DNA of 64,000 nt from Betaproteobacteria bacterium (lineage in GTDB: Bacteria > Pseudomonadota > Gammaproteobacteria > Burkholderiales > Thiobacillaceae): the NCBI GenBank assembly GCA_016219425.1, contig JACRNB010000005.1:102220-166219 (forward strand), given 5' to 3'. Position 1 is the stretch's first letter. Every line of letters starts with the position of its first letter. Positions 46,166 through 54,902 of the stretch are shown here, in pieces. The translations under genes and the position numbers were made by a program. The notes under the pieces were generated by a model. It was not told where the DNA came from. It saw only the letters and a program-made list of their open reading frames with translations, and did not search any database.

Positions 46166-48040
46166 TTACGGGCTGGGCAGGATCGCGGGGGCGTACTCGG
46201 CATTGAGCGCGGCATCGCTGAAACGGAAGGTGTTCCGCCCCGCCTGCTTGGCCTGATACATGGCTGCATCGGCGGCCTTGGTGAGGCTGATGGAATCGGT
46301 CCCGTCGGTGGGGAACAGGCTGATGCCGATACTGGCGCCGATGCTTACGGATGCACCGCCCGCCGTTTTCAGGGAGAAGGGCTTCAGCAGCAACTGGATC
46401 AGCGCACTGGAGACCTTGGCCGCATCCTTGGGGCTGCGCACGCTTTCCAGCAGGAACAGGAATTCGTCGCCGCCCAGGCGCGCCAGCGTGTCTTCCTCGC
46501 GCAGACGCGAGCCCAGGCGCTTGGCCACAGCTACCAGCAACTCGTCGCCGGCCTGATGGCCGTAGGTGTCGTTGACCTGCTTGAAGCGGTCCAGGTCGAT
46601 GAACAGCACGGCGACGTGCCCCTTGTGCCGCTGCGCCTTCTCCAGCGCGTGTTCCAGGCGCGACTGCGCCAGCAGGCGGTTGGGCAGATCGGTGAGGGCG
46701 TCGTAGTGCGCCAGATGTTGCAGGTGGGCCTCCGCCTCCTTGATCTGGCTGATGTCGCTGATCAGGCCCACCAACTGGGTGGTTTCGCCCCATTCGTTGC
46801 GCACGGTGCTGAGAGAGAGGCGTTGCGGGAACAGGCCGCCGTCCTTGCGCCGGCTCCATACCTCGCCCTGCCAGTGACCCTGTTCCCGCACGGTGCGGTC
46901 GATGACCTCCTGCGTGTCCTGCTCCGGGCGGGAGGTATGGAGGAAGTGGTAGGGGCGTCCCTGCACCTCCGCCTCGACATAGCCGGTGATCTCTTCAAAC
47001 GCGGGGTTCACCGCGAGCAGACCGGAGTGGGTGTCGGCGATGAAGATGCCGTCTCGCGTGTTCTCGAACACCACGGCGGAGAGGCGCAGTTCCTCCACGG
47101 CGCGGCGGCGCACGATGGCTGCGCCCAGGCTGGCGGCCACCAGGCGCAGCACGTTTTCCTCTGCCGCGCTCCATTCCCGCGCCTGATGCACGGCGTCGAA
47201 GCCCAGGAAGCCCCAGAACTCGTCGGACAGGCGGATCGGGGCCAGCAGCATGGAACGGATGCCCAGGGGCTCCAGCAGTTGCCGCTCTTCCAACGGGAAG
47301 GCGCTGATGCGGCCCCGCACGGAGAGTCCCGCCGCCAGGTTGTATTCCCAGCGGGGAAGGCGTTTGCCCAGGTCCAGCCGTTGCAGTTCTTCGCGTCCCA
47401 GCAGGGCGTCCACGCCGGGGCGCACCCACTCGTAGGCCAGGGAAGCAGTGAGGGGCTGGTCGCGCATGGCGCGGCGGTTTTCGTAGATGTAGACGCGGTC
47501 GGCCCCGGTCTCACGCCCCAGTTCGGACAGCACGCTGTTCAGGGTGGCGTCCAGATCCGGTTCCCGCAGCAGTTCCAGGGACGCGGAGGCCACCATCTCC
47601 AGGGCCTGCTCCCTCTGGCGCATGTCCGACTCCTCCCGCGTGCGGCGGGTGACGTCATGGCCCAGCAGCATCACCAGATGGGCGTCGCCCACCCGCAGGG
47701 GGGTGGCGGTGTAGGCCATGTACAGCACCCCGCCTTCCGGACGTACATGGGTCGCCTCGAATGCGCCCAACTGGCCTTCCGCCGCGGCGAGTACCGCTTC
47801 GCGCAGTTCTTCGGCGTGATCGGGTTGCCAGATCGGGGTCTGCCAGTAGGGGGTGTCGCCCAGCGGGCCGACCAGGGATTGCACGGCCTGGTTGGCGTGC
47901 AGAACCTTGCCCTTGCCATCCAGCACCACGGCCATCTGGGGGTTCTGCTCAAAGGCGGCCTGCAACAGGCACAGGGCCAGGTCAGGGGACATGCGGGAGG
48001 GTGCGGGGTCGCGCGCGGGGGTGTCGGGACTGCTGGACAT
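46166..48040 (-). CDS. PAS-GAF-PAS-GGDEF sensor diguanylate cyclase
   Basis: The 624-residue cytoplasmic protein has a PAS domain (about 25-130, with PAC), a GAF domain (about 145-300, beginning LASASLELLREPDLD), a second PAS/PAC (about 310-430) and a C-terminal GGDEF domain with RLGGDEF. An RxxD inhibitory site (REED) precedes it by five residues. There is no membrane segment, so it senses a cytoplasmic or membrane-permeable cue through PAS/GAF ligands (heme, flavin or small molecules, not determinable). The stop precedes dacC by about 70 bp. Confidence 0.92.
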   Translation of the reverse strand: MSSSPDTPARDPAPSRMSPDLALCLLQAAFEQNPQMAVVLDGKGKVLHANQAVQSLVGPLGDTPYWQTPIWQPDHAEELREAVLAAAEGQLGAFEATHVRPEGGVLYMAYTATPLRVGDAHLVMLLGHDVTRRTREESDMRQREQALEMVASASLELLREPDLDATLNSVLSELGRETGADRVYIYENRRAMRDQPLTASLAYEWVRPGVDALLGREELQRLDLGKRLPRWEYNLAAGLSVRGRISAFPLEERQLLEPLGIRSMLLAPIRLSDEFWGFLGFDAVHQAREWSAAEENVLRLVAASLGAAIVRRRAVEELRLSAVVFENTRDGIFIADTHSGLLAVNPAFEEITGYVEAEVQGRPYHFLHTSRPEQDTQEVIDRTVREQGHWQGEVWSRRKDGGLFPQRLSLSTVRNEWGETTQLVGLISDISQIKEAEAHLQHLAHYDALTDLPNRLLAQSRLEHALEKAQRHKGHVAVLFIDLDRFKQVNDTYGHQAGDELLVAVAKRLGSRLREEDTLARLGGDEFLFLLESVRSPKDAAKVSSALIQLLLKPFSLKTAGGASVSIGASIGISLFPTDGTDSISLTKAADAAMYQAKQAGRNTFRFSDAALNAEYAPAILPSP

Positions 48041-48117
48041 ATCCGATCTGGGGGTGTGGTGCGGGGAGGAGGAGGAGAGCCCCTCTATTGAATGCGTTTA
48101 TACCCGCAACCCGTCCG

Positions 48118-49797
48118 TCATGTCGCCTCGACCAGGGCCACGGTGTTGCGTCCCGCCTGTTTGGCCCGGTACAGGGCCGCGTCGGCCCGCGCCAGGATGC
48201 AGTCGGCGCCGCCGTCGGCAGCCTGGAATACGGTGACGCCGATGCTCACGGTGTAGGGGATCTCGCCGTCTTCCACCTGGGCGGGGGTGGCGGCCACCAC
48301 GCTGCGGAAGCGTTCCGCAAACTCGGCGGCGCCACGGAGGTCTGCGCCGCTCAGAAGAATGGCGAACTCCTCGCCGCCCAGCCGCCCGAACAGGTCGGTG
48401 CGCCGCAGCAAGGGTTTGGCCAGACTGGTGAAATGGCGCAGCACGATGTCCCCGGAGGCGTGACCATGGGCGTCGTTCACCTGCTTGAAGTGGTCCAGAT
48501 CCATCATCAGCAGGGCTGCGGAATCGTGATGGCGGTGCACGCGGGCCAACTCGATCTCCATCTGTTCCAGGAAACGCCGCCGATTGGCCGCCCCGGTGAG
48601 GGGGTCCGTGGTGGCCAGACGCATCAGCTCCTGTTCCATGGCCAGACGCTCCGAAATGTCCTGAAATGCCACCACGGCGCCCACGATCTCTCCGTTCCGG
48701 TGCACCGGGGTGACGGTCAGACGAACCGGGAAGGCGAGGCCGTTCTTGCGCAAGAAGGTGTCCTGCACTTCACGTCGCACGCCATCCTGGCGGGTCTGGA
48801 ACACCATGCACTCGCTGGCGGGATGCGGGCTGCCGTCCGCATTGCGGCGATGGAACAGGCGGTGGGGATCCTGGCCGACCACCTCGTGCTCCTGGTAGCC
48901 CAGCATGGTCAGGGCCGCCGGATTGATGAAGGTGCAGCGTCCTGCGTTGTCGATGTCGTACACCCCCTCGCCCAGAGAGGAGAGCAGGGATTTGCGCACG
49001 GTAAGGCGTTCCGTTTCCGCCTCGCTGCGCACCAGGGCGGCCTTGATGCGGACCAGACGCCGCGCGCCGAAGCCCATGCCGACCAGACCCAGCAGGCCGA
49101 TCAGTCCGTGGCCCAGCAGCAGATTGCGCCGTTGCAGGGAGAAGTGGTTGGCGTAGCGGGAATAGGGCAGGGACATGCTCACGCCGCCCCGGATGTCGCC
49201 CTCCTTGTAGCCTTGTTCGGCGTGGCATTTGAGGCATGCCGACTCGGTGCGGAACGGACGCATGTAGCGGAAGTAGGGCTGTCCGCGCAGGTCTTCCAGG
49301 CTGCCGTATTCGTGCGCACCGTTCTCGAACGCGTGCAAGGCGCGAGTCTCCCAGGCATCCGCCCGGTTTTCCGGGCGCAGGGGCTTGAGGCTGGTGATGT
49401 GGCCGATGACGCCGTCGTCGCTGGCCAGTTCGTTCACCTGGCGCGTCATGTAGGCCGGGTTGATCAGGGTCAGGCGGCGTCCGGAGGGCGTCACGACGTC
49501 CCGTTCCGCAACGTGGCTCAGGTAGGGGTTGGGCGGGGTTTTCTCACTCACGGGCACATACACGCCGCCGTGGCTGGAGGCCCAGCGCCGGTACAGCACA
49601 TCCTTTTCGAAATGGAAGCGCGCCTCGGCCAGGGCCAGGGTTTCGATGGAATGATCCACCTGGCGGATGTTCCACAGCAGGGAAGCGGTCACCACCAGCG
49701 CCCAGGCCGCCACAACCGGGAGAAGCAGGTGGTTGTAAGGGGAGAGGTGGAAGGGCGCAGGCATCACGTCGAGGGGCTCCGTTTGTTCGCATCCCAT
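48118..49797 (-). CDS. c-type heme (DUF3365/Tll0287-like) PAS-GGDEF diguanylate cyclase
   Basis: The 559-residue protein begins with a membrane segment (about 25-43), then a periplasmic domain of about 165 residues with the heme-attachment motif CLKCH and an NPAYMTRQVNEL block as in Tll0287-like (DUF3365) sensors. A second membrane segment follows (about 230-247), then a PAS domain and GGDEF with RLGGEEF and the RRTD inhibitory site. It probably senses redox state or a gas through covalent heme and makes c-di-GMP. The start is uncertain: MPAPFHLSPYN, 11 codons later, is also possible. Confidence 0.9.
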   Translation of the reverse strand: MGCEQTEPLDVMPAPFHLSPYNHLLLPVVAAWALVVTASLLWNIRQVDHSIETLALAEARFHFEKDVLYRRWASSHGGVYVPVSEKTPPNPYLSHVAERDVVTPSGRRLTLINPAYMTRQVNELASDDGVIGHITSLKPLRPENRADAWETRALHAFENGAHEYGSLEDLRGQPYFRYMRPFRTESACLKCHAEQGYKEGDIRGGVSMSLPYSRYANHFSLQRRNLLLGHGLIGLLGLVGMGFGARRLVRIKAALVRSEAETERLTVRKSLLSSLGEGVYDIDNAGRCTFINPAALTMLGYQEHEVVGQDPHRLFHRRNADGSPHPASECMVFQTRQDGVRREVQDTFLRKNGLAFPVRLTVTPVHRNGEIVGAVVAFQDISERLAMEQELMRLATTDPLTGAANRRRFLEQMEIELARVHRHHDSAALLMMDLDHFKQVNDAHGHASGDIVLRHFTSLAKPLLRRTDLFGRLGGEEFAILLSGADLRGAAEFAERFRSVVAATPAQVEDGEIPYTVSIGVTVFQAADGGADCILARADAALYRAKQAGRNTVALVEAT

Positions 49798-49924
49798 GCC
49801 GTGCGCCCCCTTCTGGTGCTGCGTCAGGCCGGCTGCGCCGACGCTGGGACGGATCCTTCAATCACGCGGTCATTCTGCGCCGCGCCTGGGGTTTGGGGCA
49901 TTGGCAATACTTATGGCGCGGCGG

Positions 49925-50848
49925 TCATAAGCCGGCCAGGGTACGGATGTGCACGGCCACGCTGCGCCCCAGGGAGCTGAGGTCGTAGCCCCCTTCCAGC
50001 ACCGAGACGATGCGGTTCCCGGCGTGGCGAGCGGCCATATCCATGACCTGCTGCGTGATCCACTCGTAATCCGCTTCCACCAGGCCGATCTGGCCCATGT
50101 CGTCCTCGCGGTGGGCGTCAAAACCGGCGGAGATGAACAGCATTTCGGGGCGGAAGGCCTCCAGCCGGGGCGTCACCTGGGCCTCAAAGATCTCGCGGTA
50201 GCGCTTGCCCGTGGTCCCCGCCGCGAGCGGCACGTTGATGATGTGGTCGTTGCCGCTGTCGGCGCCGCTGTAGGGGTAGAACGGGTGCTGGAAGGTGGAG
50301 CAGAGCATCACGCGCGGGTCGTCGTGGAAGATGTCCTCGGTGCCGTTGCCGTGGTGCACGTCGAAATCGACGATGGCGACCCGCTTCAGCCCGTGCTGCT
50401 CCAGGGCGTGGGCCGCCGCCACGGCGACATTGTTGAAGAAGCAGAAGCCCATGGCCTGGTTGCGCGTGGCGTGGTGGCCGGGCGGGCGGCAGGCGACGAA
50501 GGCGTTCTCCACCTCGCCATGCACCACCCGGTCCACCGCCATCACCGCACCGCCGGCGGCGTGGTAGGCGGCGTCCAGGGTGTGGGCGTTCATCGCGGTG
50601 TCGCCGTCGATATGGGCAATGCCCTCGTAAGGGGCCGTGGCCTCGATGCGGTCGATGTGCTCCGAGCTATGCACCCGCTTCAGGTGGACGTGGTGCGCCA
50701 TGGGGGCGGCGTGATGCGTCAGATAGTCGAACAGATGCGCGGCGTGCAGACGGTCTTCAATGGCGGAGAGCCGGGCCGGACTTTCCGGATGCCAGTGGCC
50801 GACGTCGTGTTTCGCGCAGAAGGGGTGAGAGATGTAGGCGGTATGCAT
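49925..50848 (-). CDS. Histone-deacetylase-family (acetylpolyamine/acuC-like) hydrolase
   Basis: The 307-residue protein shows the zinc deacetylase fold: RPPGHHATRNQAMGFCFFNN, VDFDVHHGNGTEDIF (metal Asp and His), a Tyr-rich loop FQHPFYPYSG and ISAGFDAHREDD (second metal Asp). Its substrate may be an acetyl-lysine protein, an acetylpolyamine or another acetylated amine. It is divergent from a Pat-type lysine acetyltransferase gene across a 343-bp region, which suggests the pair write and erase acetylation. The start at MHTAYISHP matches the family. Confidence 0.9.
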   Translation of the reverse strand: MHTAYISHPFCAKHDVGHWHPESPARLSAIEDRLHAAHLFDYLTHHAAPMAHHVHLKRVHSSEHIDRIEATAPYEGIAHIDGDTAMNAHTLDAAYHAAGGAVMAVDRVVHGEVENAFVACRPPGHHATRNQAMGFCFFNNVAVAAAHALEQHGLKRVAIVDFDVHHGNGTEDIFHDDPRVMLCSTFQHPFYPYSGADSGNDHIINVPLAAGTTGKRYREIFEAQVTPRLEAFRPEMLFISAGFDAHREDDMGQIGLVEADYEWITQQVMDMAARHAGNRIVSVLEGGYDLSSLGRSVAVHIRTLAGL

Positions 50849-50965
50849 GGGTTTTGTGCGGCGCAATAAATTAATGCTGACTATATGAGGGCCTTCATGG
50901 CGCGGTAACCGTCGGGAACGTACCCTTGCAGTGTATGCAAACTGGAAATCGCAGTTGAAATGCTC

Positions 50966-51038
50966 GTAGGTGCGAATTCATTCGCACAATCAATGACTTC
51001 TGTGCGAATGACTTCTGTGCGAATGAATTCGCACCTAC
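50966..51038. repeat. Inverted repeat, GTAGGTGCGAATTC family
   Basis: Perfect 22-bp arms (50966-50987 and 51017-51038), starting GTAGGTGCGAATTCATTC, flank a spacer with two CTGTGCGAATGA repeats. It is the third GTAG-starting REP-like family in the window. The rest of the 343-bp gap holds a sigma-28 type promoter; I see no gene in it. Confidence 0.8.
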
Positions 51039-51096
51039 GGACAAATTGCGACGTTGGATCGTCATGAATTTATCCGTCAACTGCGTTTTCCAGGTT

Positions 51097-51124
51097 TAAA
51101 GACTAGGGTGGCGAGGGCCGATAA
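51097..51124 (+). promoter_or_regulatory. Candidate sigma-28 promoter of the acetyltransferase gene
   Basis: TAAA, 16 bases, then a perfect GCCGATAA. The -10 is the exact flagellar consensus; the spacer is one base longer than ideal. It lies about 68 bp before the ATG. Confidence 0.5.
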
Positions 51125-51191
51125 GGAAATGAGCTGAATCAACCCCGAACATCCGCCCCCGCGCACCCACTCGCCGCAACAGGAACCCGCC

Positions 51192-53870
51192 ATGTCGCAC
51201 CACTACCTGCACCCCCTGCTCAACCCCCGTTCCGTCGCCGTGTTCGGCGCCAGCGAGCGGGAAGATTCCGTGGCCGGGGTGATCTATCGCAACCTGCTCC
51301 AGTCCGGTTTTACCGGCAAGGTATACCCGCTCAACCCCAAGCACGAGACCCTGCTGGGGCAGGCGTGTTACGCCCAGGCCGCCGACCTGCCGGAGGCGCC
51401 GGACCTGGCCATCATCGCCACCCCCGCGCCCAGCGTCAGCCGCATCCTGGACGAATGCGGCAAGCGCGGTGTGCGCAACGCGGTGGTGCTGTCCGCCGGT
51501 TTCCGCGAGGTGGGGGCCGAAGGCGCGGCCCTGGAGAAAGGGTTGGTCGCCACGGCGCACAAGCACGGCATCCGCTTCATCGGCCCCAACTGTCTGGGCA
51601 TCCAGCGTCCCGCCATCGGCCTCAACGCCACCTTCGCCCATGGCTGCGCCCTGCCCGGCGACCTGGCCCTGGTGTCGCAATCCGGCGCGTTGTGCACCGC
51701 CATGCTGGACTGGGCCGAATCCAACGGCATCGGCTTTTCCAGCGTCATCTCCACCGGCGCTTCGGCGGACCTGGATTTCGGCGAGATCCTCGATTACCTG
51801 GCCTATGACACCGCCACCAAGGGCATCCTGCTCTATGTGGAAGGCATCCGCGATGCGCGCCGCTTCATGAGCGCCCTGCGCGCCGTATCGCGGGTGAAGC
51901 CCGTGGTGATGGTCAAGGTGGGTCGGCACGAGGCCGGCTCCAAGGCGGTGGCCTCCCACACCGGCGCGCTGGTGGGCTCCGACGCCGTGTTCGACGCCCT
52001 GGTGCGGCGCGCCGGCGTGGTGCGGGTGAAGACCATCCTGCAACTGTTCTCCTGCGTGCGCGCCCTTTCCACCCACATCAAGCCGCGCGGAAACCGGCTC
52101 GCCATCGTCACCAACGGCGGCGGACCCGGCGTCATGGCCACCGATCTGGCTGTGGACATGGGCGTACAACTGGCCCAACTCCTGCCGGATACGGTGGCAA
52201 AGCTCAATGCCGCCCTGCCCGTCACCTGGTCCCACGGCAACCCGGTGGACATCATCGGCGACGCGGGTGCAGACCGTTATCGCGCCGCGCTCGACGCCTG
52301 TCTGGAAGACCCGCAGGTGGATGGCGTACTGGCCATGCTCACGCCCCAGGCCATGACTCGTCCCGCCGAGGCCGCCGCCGCCGTGGTGGAGGTGGCCAAG
52401 CGTTCCAGCAAGCCGGTGCTGGCCTGCTGGATGGGCGAGAGCCAGGTGACGGAAGGCCGCCGCCTGTTCAAGGAGGCGGGCATTCCCTACTTCAACACCC
52501 CGGAGCCGGCGGTGGAGGTGTTCTCCTTCCTGGCCGACTTCTACGAAAACCAGCGCCTGCTGATGCAGACCCCGGACCCCCTGTCGGAAGACATGACCCC
52601 CGACGTGGAAGGCGCGCGCCTGATCATTGAAAGCGCCCTGTCCCAGGGGCGCACCACCCTGACCGAGGTGGAATCCAAGGCCCTGCTGGCGGCGTTCCAG
52701 ATCCCGGTGGCGCGCACCCTGATCGCGCGCGACCCCACCGAGGCCATGCTGATGTCGCAGCAACTGGGCTTCCCCGTGGCCATGAAGGTCAACTCGCAGG
52801 CCATTTCGCACAAGTCCGACGTAGGCGGCGTGCGCCTGGGGCTGTCCAACGGCCAGGCGGTGCGCGCGGCCTACATGGGCATGTTGGCGGAGGTGAAGAA
52901 GCACCGTCCCGACGTCACCCTCGACGGCGTCGTGATCGAACCCATGATCTCGCGCGACAACTCGCGCGAGGTGCTGGTGGGCGTGGTGACGGACCCGGTG
53001 CTGGGGCCGGTGATCGCCTTCGGCTCCGGCGGCGTGGACGTGGAGGCATATCAGGATCGCGCCGTCTCGCTGCCGCCCCTGAACCGGCTGCTGGCCCAGG
53101 ATCTGATCCAGCGCACCCGGGTCGCCAAGCTGCTGGGCGAGTTCCGCAACCGCCCCGCCGCCGACATGAACGCCCTGGAACGGGTGCTGCTGCGGGTCTC
53201 CGAGATGGTGTGCGAGCTGCCCTGGATCAGCGAACTGGACATCAACCCGCTGCTGGTGGATGAGACCGGCGCCCTGGCGGCGGACGCGCGCATCATCATC
53301 CGCCCCCTGGCCCCCCGCGCCGACCGCTACGGCCACATGGCCATCCACCCCTATCCGACGGAACTGGTCACCCACTGGCAGTTGCCCAACGGCATGGACG
53401 TGGTGCTACGCCCGATCCGCCCGGAAGACGCGGACATGACCCAGGAATTCGTGCGCAACCTGTCGGCGGAGACCAAATATTTCCGCTACATGGATTCGGT
53501 GAAGGAACTCTCCCCCAGCATGCTGGTGCGCTTCACCCAGATCGACTACGACCGCGAGATGGCGCTGCTGGCGGTGACCACGGTGGACGGCAAGGAGGTG
53601 GAACTGGGCGTGGCCCGCTACGCCGCCAACCCGGACGGCCACTCCTGCGAATTCGCCCTGGTGGTGGGGGACGAGTGGCAGAAGTTGGGCATCGCCCACA
53701 AGCTCATGGAAATGGTCATGGACGTGGCGCGGAACAAGGGCTTGCGGGTGATGGAAGGCGAGGTGCTCAAGATCAACCGCAAGATGCTGCACCTGGTGGA
53801 AGGCCTGGGGTTCAAGGTCGAGGAACACCCGGACGACGACTCGGTGCGCTACGTCTGGCGCGAGCTGTAG
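51192..53870 (+). CDS. Pat-type protein lysine acetyltransferase (acyl-CoA synthetase-like plus GNAT)
   Basis: The 892-residue protein combines a CoA-binding/NDP-forming acyl-CoA ligase-like region (CoA-binding domain about 8-135, LVSQSGALCTAMLDWA ligase-CoA domain, ATP-grasp about 480-710) with a C-terminal GNAT acetyltransferase domain (about 730-892, VVLRPIRPEDADMTQEFV, and the acetyl-CoA loop near EWQKLGIAHKLM). This is the domain order of PatZ/YfiQ, which acetylates lysines, for example on acetyl-CoA synthetase. Whether the ligase part is active needs its catalytic residues checked. It stands next to, and divergent from, a deacetylase-family gene. Confidence 0.9.
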   Translation: MSHHYLHPLLNPRSVAVFGASEREDSVAGVIYRNLLQSGFTGKVYPLNPKHETLLGQACYAQAADLPEAPDLAIIATPAPSVSRILDECGKRGVRNAVVLSAGFREVGAEGAALEKGLVATAHKHGIRFIGPNCLGIQRPAIGLNATFAHGCALPGDLALVSQSGALCTAMLDWAESNGIGFSSVISTGASADLDFGEILDYLAYDTATKGILLYVEGIRDARRFMSALRAVSRVKPVVMVKVGRHEAGSKAVASHTGALVGSDAVFDALVRRAGVVRVKTILQLFSCVRALSTHIKPRGNRLAIVTNGGGPGVMATDLAVDMGVQLAQLLPDTVAKLNAALPVTWSHGNPVDIIGDAGADRYRAALDACLEDPQVDGVLAMLTPQAMTRPAEAAAAVVEVAKRSSKPVLACWMGESQVTEGRRLFKEAGIPYFNTPEPAVEVFSFLADFYENQRLLMQTPDPLSEDMTPDVEGARLIIESALSQGRTTLTEVESKALLAAFQIPVARTLIARDPTEAMLMSQQLGFPVAMKVNSQAISHKSDVGGVRLGLSNGQAVRAAYMGMLAEVKKHRPDVTLDGVVIEPMISRDNSREVLVGVVTDPVLGPVIAFGSGGVDVEAYQDRAVSLPPLNRLLAQDLIQRTRVAKLLGEFRNRPAADMNALERVLLRVSEMVCELPWISELDINPLLVDETGALAADARIIIRPLAPRADRYGHMAIHPYPTELVTHWQLPNGMDVVLRPIRPEDADMTQEFVRNLSAETKYFRYMDSVKELSPSMLVRFTQIDYDREMALLAVTTVDGKEVELGVARYAANPDGHSCEFALVVGDEWQKLGIAHKLMEMVMDVARNKGLRVMEGEVLKINRKMLHLVEGLGFKVEEHPDDDSVRYVWREL

Positions 53871-53889
53871 CCCGCGCCGAGCGGGGCGG

Positions 53890-54249
53890 TTACTTCCGCG
53901 CCATCATCTCGATGGCCAGTTGCAGGGCGTCCACGCGCTTCTCCAACTGGCGCACGCGTTCGGTCATTTCCGTGTGGTGCTTGCAACTGCCCATCGCGCA
54001 GGGGCTGCCTTCGCCGCCCTTCATGCCTGGCATGCCCATCATCCCCATGCCCATCCCCATTCCCATGCCTTCGCGGTTCTTGCACGGCTTGCCGGGGCCG
54101 CCCAGGTTGTCCATGGCTGCGGGAGCGGCAGGTGCGGCTGCGGCGACGGGCGCGGTGGCCGGTGTGGCGGGAGTGTGGACATGGGCATCAGCGGCCAGGA
54201 CGCCGAAACTGGCCAGGGAGAGCAGGGCGATCAAAGCAAAACGTTTCAT
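53890..54249 (-). CDS. Small exported Met/Gly-rich protein with possible metal-binding repeats
   Basis: The 119-residue protein has a signal peptide (RFALIALLSLASFGVLA, then ADAHVHTP). It continues with an Ala/Pro-rich stretch, a MGMGMGMGMMGMPGM run (residues about 62-76), two Cys (SPCAMGSC) followed by KHH, and a C-terminal helical ERVRQLEKRVDALQLAIEMM coiled coil. Methionine runs with Cys/His are typical of periplasmic copper- or silver-binding proteins, and the coiled coil suggests oligomerisation. I do not recognise a named family. It is convergent with the acetyltransferase gene. Confidence 0.75.
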   Translation of the reverse strand: MKRFALIALLSLASFGVLAADAHVHTPATPATAPVAAAAPAAPAAMDNLGGPGKPCKNREGMGMGMGMGMMGMPGMKGGEGSPCAMGSCKHHTEMTERVRQLEKRVDALQLAIEMMARK

Positions 54250-54380
54250 GGGAAATCTCCTGTGTGGGTAAAAGGGCTCGAAGGAATCGCTCGGGCCGGG
54301 TGGGTGGACGCCGGGCGAAGGGGATTGGTTCCGGCGAACGGAAATGCTCCGACGCCACCCCGATTATGAAGCGCATCACG

Positions 54381-54406
54381 GTAGGAGCCCGGCTTTGCCG
54401 GGCGAT
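54381..54406 (+). repeat. GTAG-type REP upstream of the Met-rich gene
   Basis: A copy of the GTAGGAGCCCGGC family ending GCCGGGCGAT. Together with the C-rich palindrome at 54441-54483 and the direct repeat that follows, it fills the 401-bp gap between the Met-rich gene and vapB. Confidence 0.85.
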
Positions 54407-54440
54407 TTGACGCCCAGGTCGGATTCGGCGCGCGCCTACG

Positions 54441-54483
54441 TTGCTCCCTCACCCCCGGCCCCTCCCCCGGCGGGGGAGGGGAG
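54441..54483. repeat. C-rich palindromic element, intergenic copy
   Basis: TTGCTCCCTCACCCCCGGCC followed by CCTCCCCC/GGGGGAGG arms, nearly base-for-base the same as the copy inside kdsB. It directly adjoins the left 88-bp direct repeat. Confidence 0.85.
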
Positions 54484-54487
54484 AAAA

Positions 54488-54575
54488 CAAAACGGGCCGG
54501 AAAACCGGCCCGTTCGCATTACAGGTGAAGCTCAAGCTCACACGATCAGCGGCACGATCAGCAGGGCCACGATGT
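54488..54575. repeat. Left copy of 88-bp perfect direct repeat (hppA 3' end duplicate)
   Basis: Identical to 55556-55643. It contains a copy of the hppA terminator and the last codons of hppA, although the rest of hppA is not next to it. Bases diverge immediately at both ends of the 88 bp. Confidence 0.95.
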
Positions 54576-54650
54576 ATATGACCTTTGAATGCTCGACATG
54601 GTGGGAGCTGCTGCTAGCATGTCTTACCGTCGTCTTACCTTGGAGTTGAA

Positions 54651-54902
54651 ATGGAAACAACGCGAATGTCGAGCAAGGGACAGGTCATCCTTCCCAAGAC
54701 CGTCCGAATGGCGCACCGGTGGGAGCCAGGCGTTGAATTCACCATCGAAGACAGAGGGGATGGCGTATTGCTACGACCGGTCAAGCCACAGCACACCACA
54801 CGGCTGGAAGATGTCATCGGCTGCATTGCCTACCAAGGCCCGGCCAGGACCGTGGAAGAAATGGATGAGGCCATCGCTGCCGCCATCCAGTCCGAAAAAT
54901 GA
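54651..54902 (+). CDS. vapB: VapB-type (AbrB/MazE fold) antitoxin
   Basis: The 83-residue protein begins METTRMSSKGQVILPKTVRM, the swapped-hairpin AbrB DNA-binding fold with its SSKGQVILPK core, and ends in an acidic tail (EEMDEAIAAAIQSEK) that would bind the toxin. TGGAG precedes the ATG. It overlaps vapC as ATGA. It would repress its promoter in the 75 bp between the direct repeat and its start. Confidence 0.93.
   Translation: METTRMSSKGQVILPKTVRMAHRWEPGVEFTIEDRGDGVLLRPVKPQHTTRLEDVIGCIAYQGPARTVEEMDEAIAAAIQSEK

Noticed and set aside
50966..51038. Transcription terminator upstream of the acetyltransferase gene
   Set aside because: The arms are long and lack a T-run, the spacer is about 29 bp, and it lies upstream of both divergent genes; it fits a REP-like element better.
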